Of a stretch of DNA of 64,000 bases, positions 27,870 to 37,727 are shown piece after piece; position 1 is the first letter of the stretch, and every line of letters begins with the position of its first letter. Both the position numbers and the translations under genes were made by a program. The notes beneath the pieces were generated by a model. The model saw only the letters and a program-made list of their open reading frames with translations, did no database searches and was not told where the DNA came from. Source of the stretch: Glaciecola sp. 33A (GTDB lineage: Bacteria > Pseudomonadota > Gammaproteobacteria > Enterobacterales > Alteromonadaceae); contig NZ_PJAR01000035.1 in the NCBI RefSeq assembly GCF_002836745.1, positions 124,001 to 188,000 on the forward strand. Reading direction: 5' to 3'.

Positions 27870-28752
27870 TAAGCAGTGCTAAACCAATACTCAACACAAA
27901 TTCGATACTGGCAATACCCACATTATGGTGTAAATCGACTTCTGTTTTCCACTTAACGCCACTCAATATAATACGTTTTGAGACACTCGACAAGATGATA
28001 AGAAACACCGAAAAACCGGCACTAATGACTAACCAACCGGTTATATTACTGACATATGAGTGTGGATTGTAAACTAAAATAGAGCCCGCTGAAGAGACCG
28101 CTATCGCTGTTCCTATTAAGTTACCCGAATGCTGTATTGCTAAGGCTAATTGCCCTTTACAGAGGTCACGTTGAAAGCTGTTGTCTTGATTGTTGCTGGC
28201 ATAGCGACGCTCATATAAGCGCGTCGTCAATAACAGCATACTTAACACCACCATTGACCCTGATAAAATCGCAATAAATGTATTAACGTCGGCTCCCGTC
28301 GCCCACTCAATGATGCTTTTGATAATAATTGCACTGGCAATCGAGCTAGCAGCATCCACTAAGCCCACCGACACATTTTTCTCTGAAATCATTTGGTTTT
28401 TATCGAGTCGGTTTAACACCACTTTATCGTGGGCATAACGACCTACTTTGACTAACACGATACCGATACTGCCGAATATCAGCATACCCAAGGCTGCGCC
28501 CTCAAAACCTAAATGAGTATGTCGCCCAACTACCGCAGACAAAACAATGGTGAGTGATAACATTCTGCCTGCCATACTAATACCGAATGCAAAGTTGTCC
28601 TTCTCACCTAATTCAATTCTTACGCTGGTTTTTGTGAACAGACCCGACAATGCGCGAATTGCAAACAACAGCGCAATGGCAATGGAAATATCGATAGCCA
28701 AATAAATCAAAATGTCTGATGATAAGGGTACAAGTTTTACCAGTTGTTCCAT
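27847..28752 (-). CDS. DUF350 family inner-membrane protein
   Basis: 301 residues with about eight membrane helices arranged as two similar halves (LAIDISIAIALLFAIRAL ... GNLIGTAIAVSS). The second half carries the DUF350 pattern QLALAIQHSGNLIGTAIAVSSAG. DUF350 proteins are inner-membrane proteins without an established biochemical role, often near stress genes. Its 3' end overlaps the convergent GIY-YIG gene by 23 bp. It is divergent from glnE with only 79 bp between the starts. Confidence 0.85.
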   Translation of the reverse strand: MEQLVKLVPLSSDILIYLAIDISIAIALLFAIRALSGLFTKTSVRIELGEKDNFAFGISMAGRMLSLTIVLSAVVGRHTHLGFEGAALGMLIFGSIGIVLVKVGRYAHDKVVLNRLDKNQMISEKNVSVGLVDAASSIASAIIIKSIIEWATGADVNTFIAILSGSMVVLSMLLLTTRLYERRYASNNQDNSFQRDLCKGQLALAIQHSGNLIGTAIAVSSAGSILVYNPHSYVSNITGWLVISAGFSVFLIILSSVSKRIILSGVKWKTEVDLHHNVGIASIEFVLSIGLALLITGLFSG

Positions 28753-28831
28753 ATTGGGATAATCCTAACAACGCATTTAGTTGAAAACTGTAGCATAATA
28801 CCGGTATTGACGATTATGCAAATGAGTTTAA

Positions 28832-31800
28832 ATGCAAAAATTACCGACCATTTTAATTGAGCGCGCCAACAGCCACTTTGCCGACTTTATCGCAAAACTC
28901 GACATTGCCTTAGCTAAGGATGAGCGAGAAGCTAAAAAACACGCTCGCTATCTTCAGCTATTAGATAAACACAAAGAGCAAGTGATGCTGGCTTTTGCGT
29001 TGAGCGATTTTATTGCTCGAACGGCGCAACAATACCCTATTCAATTTATGCACAAACTGCCAGCTATTATTGAGCACCCCGAGCATGATGGTCAACAATA
29101 TCAAGAATATTATCTGCAGTTGCAACAACATCTTCAACAAACGTTAGCCACCGAAGACAACGAAGCAACGCTGCATGCCGGGCTGCGTCAATTTCGACAT
29201 TTAATAATGCTGTCGATTGCTTGGCGCGATTTGGTTTACAACGCTGATATAAAGCAATCACTACTGGCCATTTCGCATTTGGCCGACGCGCTAATTAATT
29301 GTGCCAATGCGTGGCTGTATCAAAACGCGTGTAAAAGATACGGAAAGCCAAAGCCGGTCAGCCAATCAGTAGATGACTCAGCACCCACTCTGCAGCAACA
29401 GCAATTATTGGTCATTGGGATGGGTAAGTTAGGTGGACATGAGCTCAACTTTTCATCTGACATCGATTTAATTTTTGTTTATCCGGGATCAGGGGAAACT
29501 GATCATCCGCGCAAACCCCTTGATCATCAGACTTTTTTTACGCGCTTGGCGCAAAAACTGGTTGCGGCATTGCATCAAACCACAATGGATGGACAAGTTT
29601 ACCGCGTTGATATGCGCCTGCGTCCTCTGGGAGACAGTGGCCCACTGGTGGTTTCCATGGGGGCATTTGAATCATATTATTTAGAGCAAGGCCGCGAGTG
29701 GGAGAGGTTTGCGATGCAAAAAGCGCGAGTCATCAACCCAGATTCTGAGGCAGTAAGAGAACTACAAAGCATTATTACTCCTTTTGTGTATCGCAAGTAT
29801 CTTGATTTTACCACTATTGAGTCATTGCGAAATATGAAACAACTTATCGAGAATGAAGTCGCTCGACGCAATTTAACCAATAACATTAAATTGGGTAAAG
29901 GCGGTATTAGAGAAGTTGAGTTTTTTGTGCAATCGCTGCAGATGATCCATGCAGGTAGGGTTCCTGAGTGCCAAACTAAATCTATTCTAGCCTCGTTCAA
30001 GGCACTAGTTGAGCATGATTTTTTACCCGAAAAAGACGCAACAGAATTACAAAATAGTTACCTGTTTTTGCGTCAAGTCGAGCACTACTTACAAGCCTTC
30101 GATGACAAGCAAACCCAGCAGTTGCCCGACAGTGACTTGGACAGAGCAAGGCTGTGGTTTTTATTGGCGACTATGCCCGAACACGATACACCATTGAGCA
30201 ACAAGTCTGACCCTGATACTGACCTGAAAATTGATTTAATACAACAACATATGCAGCGTATCAATGGTCATTTTAGGTCGTTAATTGAAGAAAGCCCCGA
30301 GGAAAAAGACGACAGCCAAGCGCTAAATCAATCTTTTAACGATTTATGGCTATTGGATCTAGCCACGTCAGAAATACAAAGCGTGCTATTGCCTGTTGTA
30401 GGCGACACTACAGAGTCTGAAAAGCTCAGTGCGCAACTTGTTGAATTTAAGCGCAAGTGCACTAAACATGATATTGGACAACGAGGCCATAACACCCTCA
30501 ACAAACTCATTCCTCAATTGCTAAACGAAGTACTTAATTATCAAGACAGCGCTGACACCGACATCATCCATAGTGCAAGTGACCTGTTTGAGCGTATTTT
30601 CGATATTTTATTAACCATTGTTGGGCGCACAACGTATCTCGACTTGCTGCTCGAAAACCCAGCGGTGAGAAGACGATTGATTACACTGTCGGCAAATAGT
30701 CAGTGGGTAGCGAGGCAAATAAAAGCATTTCCATTGTTATTAGATGAGTTACTCCACCCCGCTTACCTGCAGCCCGACCAAGCTGATATTACGACTTGGC
30801 GCAGTGAATATGAAAACGAACTGCGCTTACAGCTTCTTAGAGTAGAGCCCGACGATGTTGAAGCTCAGATGGATGCCCTGCGATATTTCAAACTCACGCA
30901 ACAATTGCGTATTGCAGCGGCAGACATTACCGGCACCCTAGCTATTAATAATGTCAGTGACAAGCTCACCGTCCTGGCAGAGGTATTACTTGCACAAGTG
31001 ATTGATATTGCATGGATACAAATGGCGAGCCGGTATGGCACGCCACGAGGCTACTCAATGCAAAACAAAGGATTGGGTGTGTTAGCTTATGGCAAAATGG
31101 GCGGGATTGAATTGGGCTATGGTTCTGACCTAGATATCGTATTTGTGCATGACGTTAATCTAACCACCATGACCGATGGTCAAAAACAAGTATCGTGCAG
31201 TGAGTTTTTTGTCAAACTAGTGCAACGGGTGACGCATATTTTTACCACAAAAACCTACCTAAATATCCTTTATGAAATTGATTTAAGATTGCGACCATCG
31301 GGTAATTCAGGGTTACTTATTAGCCATATTGATACTTTTTCTCAGTATCAAGAAAATAGCGCGTGGACTTGGGAGCATCAAGCTTTGGTTAGGGCCCGAT
31401 ATGTTTATGGCCATGCTGCCTTAGAGCATAAATTTGCTGACATTCGCACAAGCATACTTGAGAAAAAACGTGAGATAGGTACCTTACGAAAAGAAGTGGC
31501 TGACATGCGCGAAAAAATGCGACAGCATTTGGACAAGTCAAACAGTCAAAATGCAGACTTAAAACAAACCTCAGGCGGCATTACTGATTTAGAGTTTTTA
31601 ACACAATATTGGGTATTACTGCACAGTCATACCCATAGCGAGCTAACAAAATGGAGCGACAATTTACGTATTCTCGATTCACTTGCACAGGCTGATATTA
31701 TCAGCACAAGCCAAAATAAAGCATTACAAGAAGCGTATCTATTTATTCGAAATCAGTTACACAAATTAAGCTTGGGCGCGTTTGGTCGTCATACGGCGGT

Positions 31801-31864
31801 GCCGGGTTTAGAGAACCACATGACTATTATTCAACGTAATTATGCGCGGGTTTTTAAGGATTAG
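28832..31864 (+). CDS. glnE: Bifunctional glutamine synthetase adenylyltransferase / deadenylase
   Basis: 1010 residues, somewhat longer than E. coli GlnE (946). Two nucleotidyltransferase domains are visible: the N-terminal adenylyl-removase with GKLGGHELNFSSDIDLIF (about 197-214) and the C-terminal adenylyltransferase with YGKMGGIELGYGSDLDIVF (about 751-769), each with a GSD/SSDxD metal motif. It modulates glutamine synthetase by reversible AMP transfer in response to PII state. The extra length comes from longer linkers, for example around residues 440-520. A strong hairpin terminator follows the stop codon. Confidence 0.95.
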   Translation: MQKLPTILIERANSHFADFIAKLDIALAKDEREAKKHARYLQLLDKHKEQVMLAFALSDFIARTAQQYPIQFMHKLPAIIEHPEHDGQQYQEYYLQLQQHLQQTLATEDNEATLHAGLRQFRHLIMLSIAWRDLVYNADIKQSLLAISHLADALINCANAWLYQNACKRYGKPKPVSQSVDDSAPTLQQQQLLVIGMGKLGGHELNFSSDIDLIFVYPGSGETDHPRKPLDHQTFFTRLAQKLVAALHQTTMDGQVYRVDMRLRPLGDSGPLVVSMGAFESYYLEQGREWERFAMQKARVINPDSEAVRELQSIITPFVYRKYLDFTTIESLRNMKQLIENEVARRNLTNNIKLGKGGIREVEFFVQSLQMIHAGRVPECQTKSILASFKALVEHDFLPEKDATELQNSYLFLRQVEHYLQAFDDKQTQQLPDSDLDRARLWFLLATMPEHDTPLSNKSDPDTDLKIDLIQQHMQRINGHFRSLIEESPEEKDDSQALNQSFNDLWLLDLATSEIQSVLLPVVGDTTESEKLSAQLVEFKRKCTKHDIGQRGHNTLNKLIPQLLNEVLNYQDSADTDIIHSASDLFERIFDILLTIVGRTTYLDLLLENPAVRRRLITLSANSQWVARQIKAFPLLLDELLHPAYLQPDQADITTWRSEYENELRLQLLRVEPDDVEAQMDALRYFKLTQQLRIAAADITGTLAINNVSDKLTVLAEVLLAQVIDIAWIQMASRYGTPRGYSMQNKGLGVLAYGKMGGIELGYGSDLDIVFVHDVNLTTMTDGQKQVSCSEFFVKLVQRVTHIFTTKTYLNILYEIDLRLRPSGNSGLLISHIDTFSQYQENSAWTWEHQALVRARYVYGHAALEHKFADIRTSILEKKREIGTLRKEVADMREKMRQHLDKSNSQNADLKQTSGGITDLEFLTQYWVLLHSHTHSELTKWSDNLRILDSLAQADIISTSQNKALQEAYLFIRNQLHKLSLGAFGRHTAVPGLENHMTIIQRNYARVFKD

Positions 31865-31870
31865 TAACCT

Positions 31871-31906
31871 AAAAGCAGGCTTTAGAGTTAGTTAAAGCCT
31901 GCTTTT
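31871..31906. terminator. Bidirectional intrinsic terminator between glnE and the convergent gene
   Basis: A perfect 14-bp stem (31871-31884 with 31893-31906) encloses an 8-nt loop. A-rich and T-rich ends of the stem supply a U-rich tail in both directions. The hairpin overlaps the last codons and stop of the convergent gene at 31888, so its 3' coding end doubles as a terminator. Confidence 0.8.
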
Positions 31907-32511
31907 AGGCAATTTTCTTCTACGTAAGTACCTGCTTTTTCAGCAATGACGATAGTCATTTTTTTATGGCAAAAATACACATTTACTTCAGGAACGAAGT
32001 TCGCGTCTATCGCACCGGCGATCTCATCGAGCGTCCCGACTAAGCTGTTTTCAGATAAAAAACGCTGGCGAATAATAAAGTCCTGATTGAGATCCCAGAT
32101 TAACCGCACACCCTCTTGTTCAGCATATTTCATTGCTTCAGTTTTGATCGTGGTGCCTTGGGCAAAGCTTCTAAGCATATAATTGCCTTCCCAATCCTGT
32201 TTAGGGGGATTATCAACACTGGTGATAGCAACCAATTGCTCGGTTTGACTGTTTTCTGATGCCTTCAGTGCAACAACAAAATCACCAAACTCTTCTCTAA
32301 TCGGGTCTGACGATGACAAACGAAACTCTTCATAAAACCGAGCGAGGTTATCTGAAATATTATTTTTGTTTTCGTTAACCTGCCCGTCCGATCGAATAAG
32401 AAAATCGATATTATCAGGTCGGTATACCAACAAAAGTATGGCTGTTAGTAGCACAACAATGACTAACACCAAATGTTTTTTCCAGTCCGCAGATTGTTTT
32501 TTATCCGGCAT
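31888..32511 (-). CDS. Membrane-anchored protein with TcpQ-like C-terminus
   Basis: 207 residues. A single N-terminal membrane helix (about 13-30) follows a short cytoplasmic segment, so most of the protein is periplasmic. Residues about 130-190 (AEQEGVRLIWDLNQDFIIRQ, then a DEIAGAI stretch and VYFCHKKMTIVI) resemble the TcpQ/PilL-type C-terminal domain found in pilus and secretion accessory proteins. Two cysteines (in YFCHK and EENCLK) could form a disulfide. No pilus genes are nearby, so its partner is unknown. It lies 77 bp downstream of the LpxL-like gene on the same strand. Confidence 0.65.
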   Translation of the reverse strand: MPDKKQSADWKKHLVLVIVVLLTAILLLVYRPDNIDFLIRSDGQVNENKNNISDNLARFYEEFRLSSSDPIREEFGDFVVALKASENSQTEQLVAITSVDNPPKQDWEGNYMLRSFAQGTTIKTEAMKYAEQEGVRLIWDLNQDFIIRQRFLSENSLVGTLDEIAGAIDANFVPEVNVYFCHKKMTIVIAEKAGTYVEENCLKAGFN

Positions 32512-32588
32512 GTTTACTACCTCTACAACATAGCTAGTATCCGAGACCCTAGCTTCTCTGTGATTCAGATTGCTTGCCTGAGTTAACG

Positions 32589-33659
32589 TTACTTATACAG
32601 AGACTCAGGTTGATCGACGGGCCGAGTTTTAAAACGCTTGTGCATCCACAAATAACTGTCTGGTTGCTCGTTCACTACGTTTAGTACATCTTCGTTTAGC
32701 TTGGTTAATGCGACCTCTCTATCTTTATCGGCCAAATAGTCAATTGGTGCACCAATTTTTACTTTGTAGCCCTTTTTACTGTATTGCGACACCACCATTA
32801 ACGGCACGCAGTTGGCCCGGTTGGCAAACATGAGTGTAGCGGTAGTCGTCGCGGTGCGAGCAACGCCGCCAAAAGGGACAAAAATACTCGTGCTCTTACC
32901 ATAATCTTGATCAGGAAAGTATAAGCAAAACTCATTTTCGTTCATGGCTTGAATTAACGCTTTAGCATTGCGTTTATCAATCATGTATTTATTCGAACGG
33001 TTGCGGCCATGATACTGCATGTAGTTAATTAACGGATTGTTATGTTTGCGGTAAAACGCAATACAAGGGTAAGCATATCCAATAATTCGACAGCCTATTT
33101 CCAAATTAACATTGTGCAAAGTTAAGCCAAATACACCCTTCCCTGATGCCAGTGCTTTTAATGCATTATCTAGACCTTCAACTTCAGCAACGCGACGCAC
33201 GCGCCATTCCGGCCACCACCAGCCCATACCCGTTTCAAACAAACCCATTGATGTGCGAAACACATTGGCTTTTAATACTTTTTCGCGTTTCTGTGCAGAC
33301 CACGTAGGATAACAAAGCGCGAGATTTTTACGGGCTATTTGAATACGCTTTGGAACCAGCACCACAATCAATTTAGCAACAACTCTGGCGACCAATTTGA
33401 TCATCGGTAGAGGTAACCATGTAATGACGTAAAGTAAGCCTGCTCCAAACCAAACACCCCAATATTTAGGATGCAAGAATGAAACAGTAAACGCCGGAGC
33501 CATGACAGTTTTAACCGGTTTATATGGTTTTGGCGGCAGCGTGTTTTTTTCAATTGGAGCGGAGCTACTGGCATCTGATCCTGTCATTGTAGGCTCGACA
33601 GAATTTTCATCGGCTGTCACTGTTTTATTCGTATTATTAGTAGTTTCTGGCTTATCCAC
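32589..33659 (-). CDS. LpxL-family lipid A acyltransferase with N-terminal extension
   Basis: 356 residues. The LPLAT core begins near residue 58 (FLHPKYWGVWF). It carries the HxxxxE catalytic motif in LTLHNVNLEIG and the expected PDQDYG and PFGGVARTAT segments. It transfers a secondary acyl chain to Kdo2-lipid A at the inner membrane. The first 52 residues are a hydrophilic Thr/Asn/Pro-rich extension not usual in LpxL. The start is GTG with GAGCGG 3 nt away; an in-frame ATG at 33505 would give a conventional protein but has no ribosome-binding site. Which secondary acyl position it serves (LpxL, LpxM or LpxP type) cannot be decided. Confidence 0.88.
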   Translation of the reverse strand: MDKPETTNNTNKTVTADENSVEPTMTGSDASSSAPIEKNTLPPKPYKPVKTVMAPAFTVSFLHPKYWGVWFGAGLLYVITWLPLPMIKLVARVVAKLIVVLVPKRIQIARKNLALCYPTWSAQKREKVLKANVFRTSMGLFETGMGWWWPEWRVRRVAEVEGLDNALKALASGKGVFGLTLHNVNLEIGCRIIGYAYPCIAFYRKHNNPLINYMQYHGRNRSNKYMIDKRNAKALIQAMNENEFCLYFPDQDYGKSTSIFVPFGGVARTATTTATLMFANRANCVPLMVVSQYSKKGYKVKIGAPIDYLADKDREVALTKLNEDVLNVVNEQPDSYLWMHKRFKTRPVDQPESLYK

Positions 33660-33708
33660 AATCCGCTCGTTGATGTTTTTGACCTGTGTTAGGGTATCTT
33701 TTCTAACG

Positions 33709-33966
33709 TTAGTACTCTTTGTCGATGCTGACTAACTTTTTTTCAAAGGCGTCAAATTGGCTCTGCTTTTCATAGTCAAAGTGATATTGGTTGTGAAAAC
33801 CATAACTGAGTTTGACCAACGCATCTTCAATATAAAGCGTATAACCATCAAAATCAGTAAACGCTTTAATACCGTTTAAATGATAAGCACCATCACGTTG
33901 TTCACCATGCTGACGAATTTTCTCAAAAACTTGTAATAATAATTTACTATCTAAACTATTTTTCAT
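33709..33966 (-). CDS. DUF3081 family protein
   Basis: 85 residues from the ATG at 33966, which is preceded by a near-perfect AGGAG 5 nt away; longer upstream frames lack such a site. The sequence LLLQVFEKIRQHGEQRDGAYHLNGIKAFTDFDGYT, with later HNQYHFDY, fits DUF3081, a small cytoplasmic protein family found mainly in Alteromonadales and Vibrionales. The function is unknown. It lies 49 bp upstream of the LpxL-like gene on the same strand, so the two may be co-transcribed. Confidence 0.85.
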   Translation of the reverse strand: MKNSLDSKLLLQVFEKIRQHGEQRDGAYHLNGIKAFTDFDGYTLYIEDALVKLSYGFHNQYHFDYEKQSQFDAFEKKLVSIDKEY

Positions 33967-34282
33967 ATTTCTCCTGTAACGCTCGACATTAGCTTGGCTG
34001 CATACTATGTGACAGCAAACTTTTAGCATTCGGTCGCCAATATTTTTGCTTCGGTCATAACCAAGCTTTGTTATCATAATGATAGCTACTATTATCGCTA
34101 AAGCCAAACGACAAGACCATAATTCTAGGTATATCGATTTTACTCGGTATATAAATTACATCGTCATTTATTACTATAAATACTGTAAACAGGGGGCTGT
34201 AAGATATATTTCAGGTTTGGCTGCATGTTTTTTAATCAAATATTTTTGATCTTTGTTTTTTTTCATGTAGTATATATTATTC

Positions 34283-34299
34283 AACTGGTCAGATGAGCG
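34283..34299. promoter_or_regulatory. FadR-like operator upstream of fadE
   Basis: AACTGGTCAGATGAGCG matches the first 11 positions of the FadR consensus (AACTGGTCNGACCAGTT); the second half-site is degenerate. It lies about 13 bp before the fadE ATG and just after a TATATTAT -10-like sequence, where a bound repressor would block transcription. Fatty-acid-responsive control is therefore plausible but unproven. Confidence 0.4.
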
Positions 34300-34311
34300 G
34301 ATAAGTTACTT

Positions 34312-36588
34312 ATGAGTATTAGAACAAACCTTAAAAAAGTATTACCACCAATTTCAGTAACTGAGCAAGAAGCGCTTGATGCTGGTGATGTGTGGATTGA
34401 ATCGTCTATTTATCAAGGCAAACCTGACATGCATGCCCTGCGCAGCCTTCCTCAAGCAGTATTGAGTGCTGACGAGCAAGCCTTCTTGAGTGGTCCAGTG
34501 GAAGAACTGTTGGCCATGATCGACGAGTTCGAACTAGGTAACAGCAAACATATTCCACAAGACGTCATTGATTTTCTTGGTAAAAACAAATTTTTCTCAA
34601 TGATCATTCCAAAGAAATTTGGCGGTCTTGAATTCAGTCCTTATGCAAACTCAACCGTTGTTGCCACTATTGCAGCAACAAGTGGTGCTATAGCAGTGAC
34701 GGTAATGGTACCTAACTCCTTAGGCCCCGGCGAACTGCTTATGCATTATGGTACTGAAGCGCAACAAAATTATTGGTTGCCTAAATTATCAATCGGCCAA
34801 GACATTCCTTGTTTTGCCTTAACGAGCCCAGAAGCGGGTTCTGACGCTGGTTCAATTCCTGATGCCGGTATTGTGACCAAAGGCATGTGGGAAGGTAAAG
34901 AAGTCATTGGCTTGAGCGTAACATGGGACAAGCGCTACATTACGCTCGCACCCATCGCAACGGTGCTTGGCTTAGCGTTTAAGGTATTCGATCCCGAGCA
35001 TCTGCTAGGGGACAAACTGGCACTGGGTATCACCTGTGCATTACTCCCGAAGTCTCACCCTGGTGTTGAAATGGGTAACCGTCACGACCCAATGGGCGTA
35101 AAATTTTATAACGGTACAACACGCGGTAAAGATGTCTTCATCCCAATGGACTTTATTATTGGTGGCGAGAAGAACATCGGTCGCGGTTGGCAAATGCTCG
35201 TGAGCTGCCTAGGTGCAGGTCGTGGTATTTCACTACCAGCAATGGGTGTTGCTTCAGCGCAGTCTGCGTTTAAATCTACCGCTGAGTATTCATTCGTACG
35301 TGAGCAATTTGGTGTACCAATCGGTCGCTTTGAAGGTATTCAAGACAAACTTGCTGACATCGCAGGTAAAACCTTCTTACTGGAGTCAATGCGTGTATTA
35401 ACCACCGAAGGCTTAGGTGAAGGTATTACACCAGCCGTTGTTACTGCTATTGCTAAATACCACATGACTGAGTTAGGTCGTGATGTATTAAACTCAGCGA
35501 TGGACGTACAAGCAGGAAAAGCAATACAACGTGGTCCACAAAACACATTGGCAAACGGTTATGCTGCATTGCCTATCGCGATTACGGTTGAAGGTGCAAA
35601 CATATTAACCCGTAGTTTGATGATTTTCGGTCAAGGTACAATGCGTTGTCACCCATATTTGAAAGAAATGGTTGACTTGATCCATAGCGAAGACAGCAAA
35701 GCAGATGCAGATTTTAATAAAGTACTTATCAAAACTGTTAAGTTCAGTGTTAAGAACGCATTTAGAAGTTTAGGCAATAGCTACTTGCCATTTTTACGCT
35801 CTACAGAATCGAACTTCCCGATTGTTCGTCCTTATGAGAAGCGTGTAAATGCGCTTGCTGCCAAACTAGCGCCACTAGCTGACCTATCATTGTTGGTATT
35901 GGGCGGCGAACTGAAAAAAGCAGAATTGTTATCAGCACGTTTAGGCGATGTAATGAGCTACTTGTACGGCGCAATGGCGTCAATTCGTTTCTTTGAGCAA
36001 CGTGTGCAAGACCGCGTTCAAGCTGAAGCTTACTTCCGCTATGCAATGGAGTGGTCACTACAGCAAGCTGAAAAGGCAATTGTTGATTTTATCAATAACT
36101 TCCCGAACACGCCGGCACGTGGTTTGATGAGAGTATTGACCAACACGTATACGTCATCAATAAGCCATATTTCTGATGACTTGGTTCGTGAATTGTCAAC
36201 TGCATCTATGCAAGACAGCAGCATCAAAGCACAGCTAACTCACCTTGTTAAAGTAATGCCGGGTGACGGCAACGATATTAACGAACAAGCATTTAAAGCC
36301 AAGCATGCTGCTATGCCGTTACTATCTAAAGTGCAAAAAGCATTGCGTAAGGCGCCTATCGTTCCATTCATTTCGTTTGAACACGCAGTGGATACAATGC
36401 ACAAAGCAGGCGATTTAACTGACGCAGAGCGCACAACGTTGTTGCAATACAATGAGAAACGCAAACTGTCGGTACGTGTTGATGAATTTACTTTCGACAT
36501 GGAATTACTCAGTGCCCAAGAGACTGACGGTCCTAGTGCAAGTAAAACGGAGAGTAGAACACAAGAAGCGACTGCAAACGCAGCGTAA
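34312..36588 (+). CDS. fadE: Acyl-CoA dehydrogenase, FadE type
   Basis: 758 residues, the long-form length typical of FadE (E. coli 814). It has the N-terminal helical region (FFSMIIPKKFGGLEFSP), the FAD-binding CFALTSPEAGSDAG segment (about 172-185) and a GRGISLPAMGVASAQ region, plus the C-terminal extension beyond residue 600 that separates FadE from short dehydrogenases. It catalyses the first step of fatty acid beta-oxidation (acyl-CoA to trans-2-enoyl-CoA). It is monocistronic: a FadR-like site lies upstream and an intrinsic terminator follows. The final 25 residues are Ser/Thr/Ala-rich and probably disordered. Confidence 0.92.
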   Translation: MSIRTNLKKVLPPISVTEQEALDAGDVWIESSIYQGKPDMHALRSLPQAVLSADEQAFLSGPVEELLAMIDEFELGNSKHIPQDVIDFLGKNKFFSMIIPKKFGGLEFSPYANSTVVATIAATSGAIAVTVMVPNSLGPGELLMHYGTEAQQNYWLPKLSIGQDIPCFALTSPEAGSDAGSIPDAGIVTKGMWEGKEVIGLSVTWDKRYITLAPIATVLGLAFKVFDPEHLLGDKLALGITCALLPKSHPGVEMGNRHDPMGVKFYNGTTRGKDVFIPMDFIIGGEKNIGRGWQMLVSCLGAGRGISLPAMGVASAQSAFKSTAEYSFVREQFGVPIGRFEGIQDKLADIAGKTFLLESMRVLTTEGLGEGITPAVVTAIAKYHMTELGRDVLNSAMDVQAGKAIQRGPQNTLANGYAALPIAITVEGANILTRSLMIFGQGTMRCHPYLKEMVDLIHSEDSKADADFNKVLIKTVKFSVKNAFRSLGNSYLPFLRSTESNFPIVRPYEKRVNALAAKLAPLADLSLLVLGGELKKAELLSARLGDVMSYLYGAMASIRFFEQRVQDRVQAEAYFRYAMEWSLQQAEKAIVDFINNFPNTPARGLMRVLTNTYTSSISHISDDLVRELSTASMQDSSIKAQLTHLVKVMPGDGNDINEQAFKAKHAAMPLLSKVQKALRKAPIVPFISFEHAVDTMHKAGDLTDAERTTLLQYNEKRKLSVRVDEFTFDMELLSAQETDGPSASKTESRTQEATANAA

Positions 36589-36642
36589 CTGGTAGGTCGA
36601 ACTGCGCTTAAATAGGCTGCAACGACGGTAGTATTGATAATA

Positions 36643-36669
36643 AAAGGCGTCCATTTGGGCGCCTTTTTT
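36643..36669 (+). terminator. Intrinsic terminator of fadE
   Basis: A 10-bp stem (AAAGGCGTCC / GGGCGCCTTT, one G-U pair) with loop ATTT is followed by a T run, 55 bp after the fadE stop. Confidence 0.85.
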
Positions 36670-36803
36670 ATAACTGCTCGTTTCAATAAACTTACCTTGC
36701 TAGCCTTATCAGTTTAAATATAAGACCAGCAAACGAGATATAGGCGGACATTGACAACAGCGATGGTTGACATAATTAAGTCAGTTTAGTCCACATTGAC
36801 TAA

Positions 36804-37097
36804 TTATTTTTTAACCGGCTGGTAAATGCGGCTGCCACTGGCTTTAAACTCAGCTGATTTTTCAACCATCCCCTGTAGTGAAATATTAATCGTTTCATCG
36901 AGTAATTTAATGTTAATACTTTGTTCGTTATTGTCGTCATCACCATCACTTCGCAGCATGTCTGCTAATTGCTTGAGTTCAATATGAACGTCAGCATTTG
37001 CCACTTTCATGTTCAACCACAAGCCGTAACGAAGTAATTGGGACCGAAGCCAAATTGGCTGTTCTAAAAGCCCTCGGAATTCGGTATATTCATGCAT
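36804..37097 (-). CDS. Small hypothetical protein
   Basis: 97 residues from the ATG at 37097; a GTG at 37109 would add four residues, and neither has a good ribosome-binding site. The protein is soluble, with an N-terminal aromatic segment (EYTEFRGLLEQPIWLRSQLLRYG), an acidic stretch (SDGDDDNNEQ) and a C-terminal IKLLDETINISLQGMV. I do not recognise the family. It is divergent from tdk with about 33 bp between the starts, so the promoters must overlap. Confidence 0.6.
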   Translation of the reverse strand: MHEYTEFRGLLEQPIWLRSQLLRYGLWLNMKVANADVHIELKQLADMLRSDGDDDNNEQSINIKLLDETINISLQGMVEKSAEFKASGSRIYQPVKK

Positions 37098-37130
37098 CTC
37101 TTTTTGCACGCCCCATAAGAATATTCATTA

Positions 37131-37727
37131 ATGGCACAGCTTTACTACTACTACTCGGCAATGAATGCAGGTAAGTCGACTTCCCTACTGCAGTCGGCAT
37201 ATAACTACAAAGAACGCGGTATGAACGTTACCTTATTCACTGCGGCTCTGGATAATCGTTATGGCACGGGTAAAATATCGTCTCGTATTGGTCTTGAAGC
37301 TCCTGCAAATCTTTTCACGCCACAAACTGACTTATTTGCTGAAATGCGTAAAGAGTGTGATAAACAAAAAATCAGCTGCTTATTTATTGACGAAGCGCAG
37401 TTTTTAACCAAACAACAAGTCATTCAGTGTCTGCAAATAGTAGATGCATTGAAAGTGCCTGTGCTGGCATATGGTTTGCGCACAGACTTTAAAGGTGAAA
37501 CATTCGAGGGTAGCCAATACCTCCTTGCTTGGGCAGATAAGTTGTCAGAGCTAAAAACAGTATGTCATTGTGGTCGCAAAGCGAATTTCGTGGCACGCCT
37601 TGATGATAACGGAGACCCTATTTCTGAAGGAGCTCAAGTGGACGTTGGCGGGAATGAAAAGTATGTGTCGCTGTGCCGCAAACATTTCATGGAAAAAGTG
37701 TCATTCGAATATCATCCAAACCCATAA
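37131..37727 (+). CDS. tdk: Thymidine kinase
   Basis: 198 residues. Walker [10 protein letters not shown] is at 10-18, FIDEAQFL is the Walker B region, and [15 protein letters not shown] is the lasso-like nucleoside-binding segment. Zinc ligands are visible as CHCGRK and SLCRKH. This is the type II (TK1-like) thymidine kinase of the thymidine salvage pathway, phosphorylating thymidine with ATP. Length and motifs are normal. Confidence 0.95.
   Translation: MAQLYYYYSAMNAGKSTSLLQSAYNYKERGMNVTLFTAALDNRYGTGKISSRIGLEAPANLFTPQTDLFAEMRKECDKQKISCLFIDEAQFLTKQQVIQCLQIVDALKVPVLAYGLRTDFKGETFEGSQYLLAWADKLSELKTVCHCGRKANFVARLDDNGDPISEGAQVDVGGNEKYVSLCRKHFMEKVSFEYHPNP

Noticed and set aside
36240-36686. 148-codon minus-strand frame
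   Set aside because: It is antisense to the 3' end of fadE and runs across the terminator hairpin; no family features.
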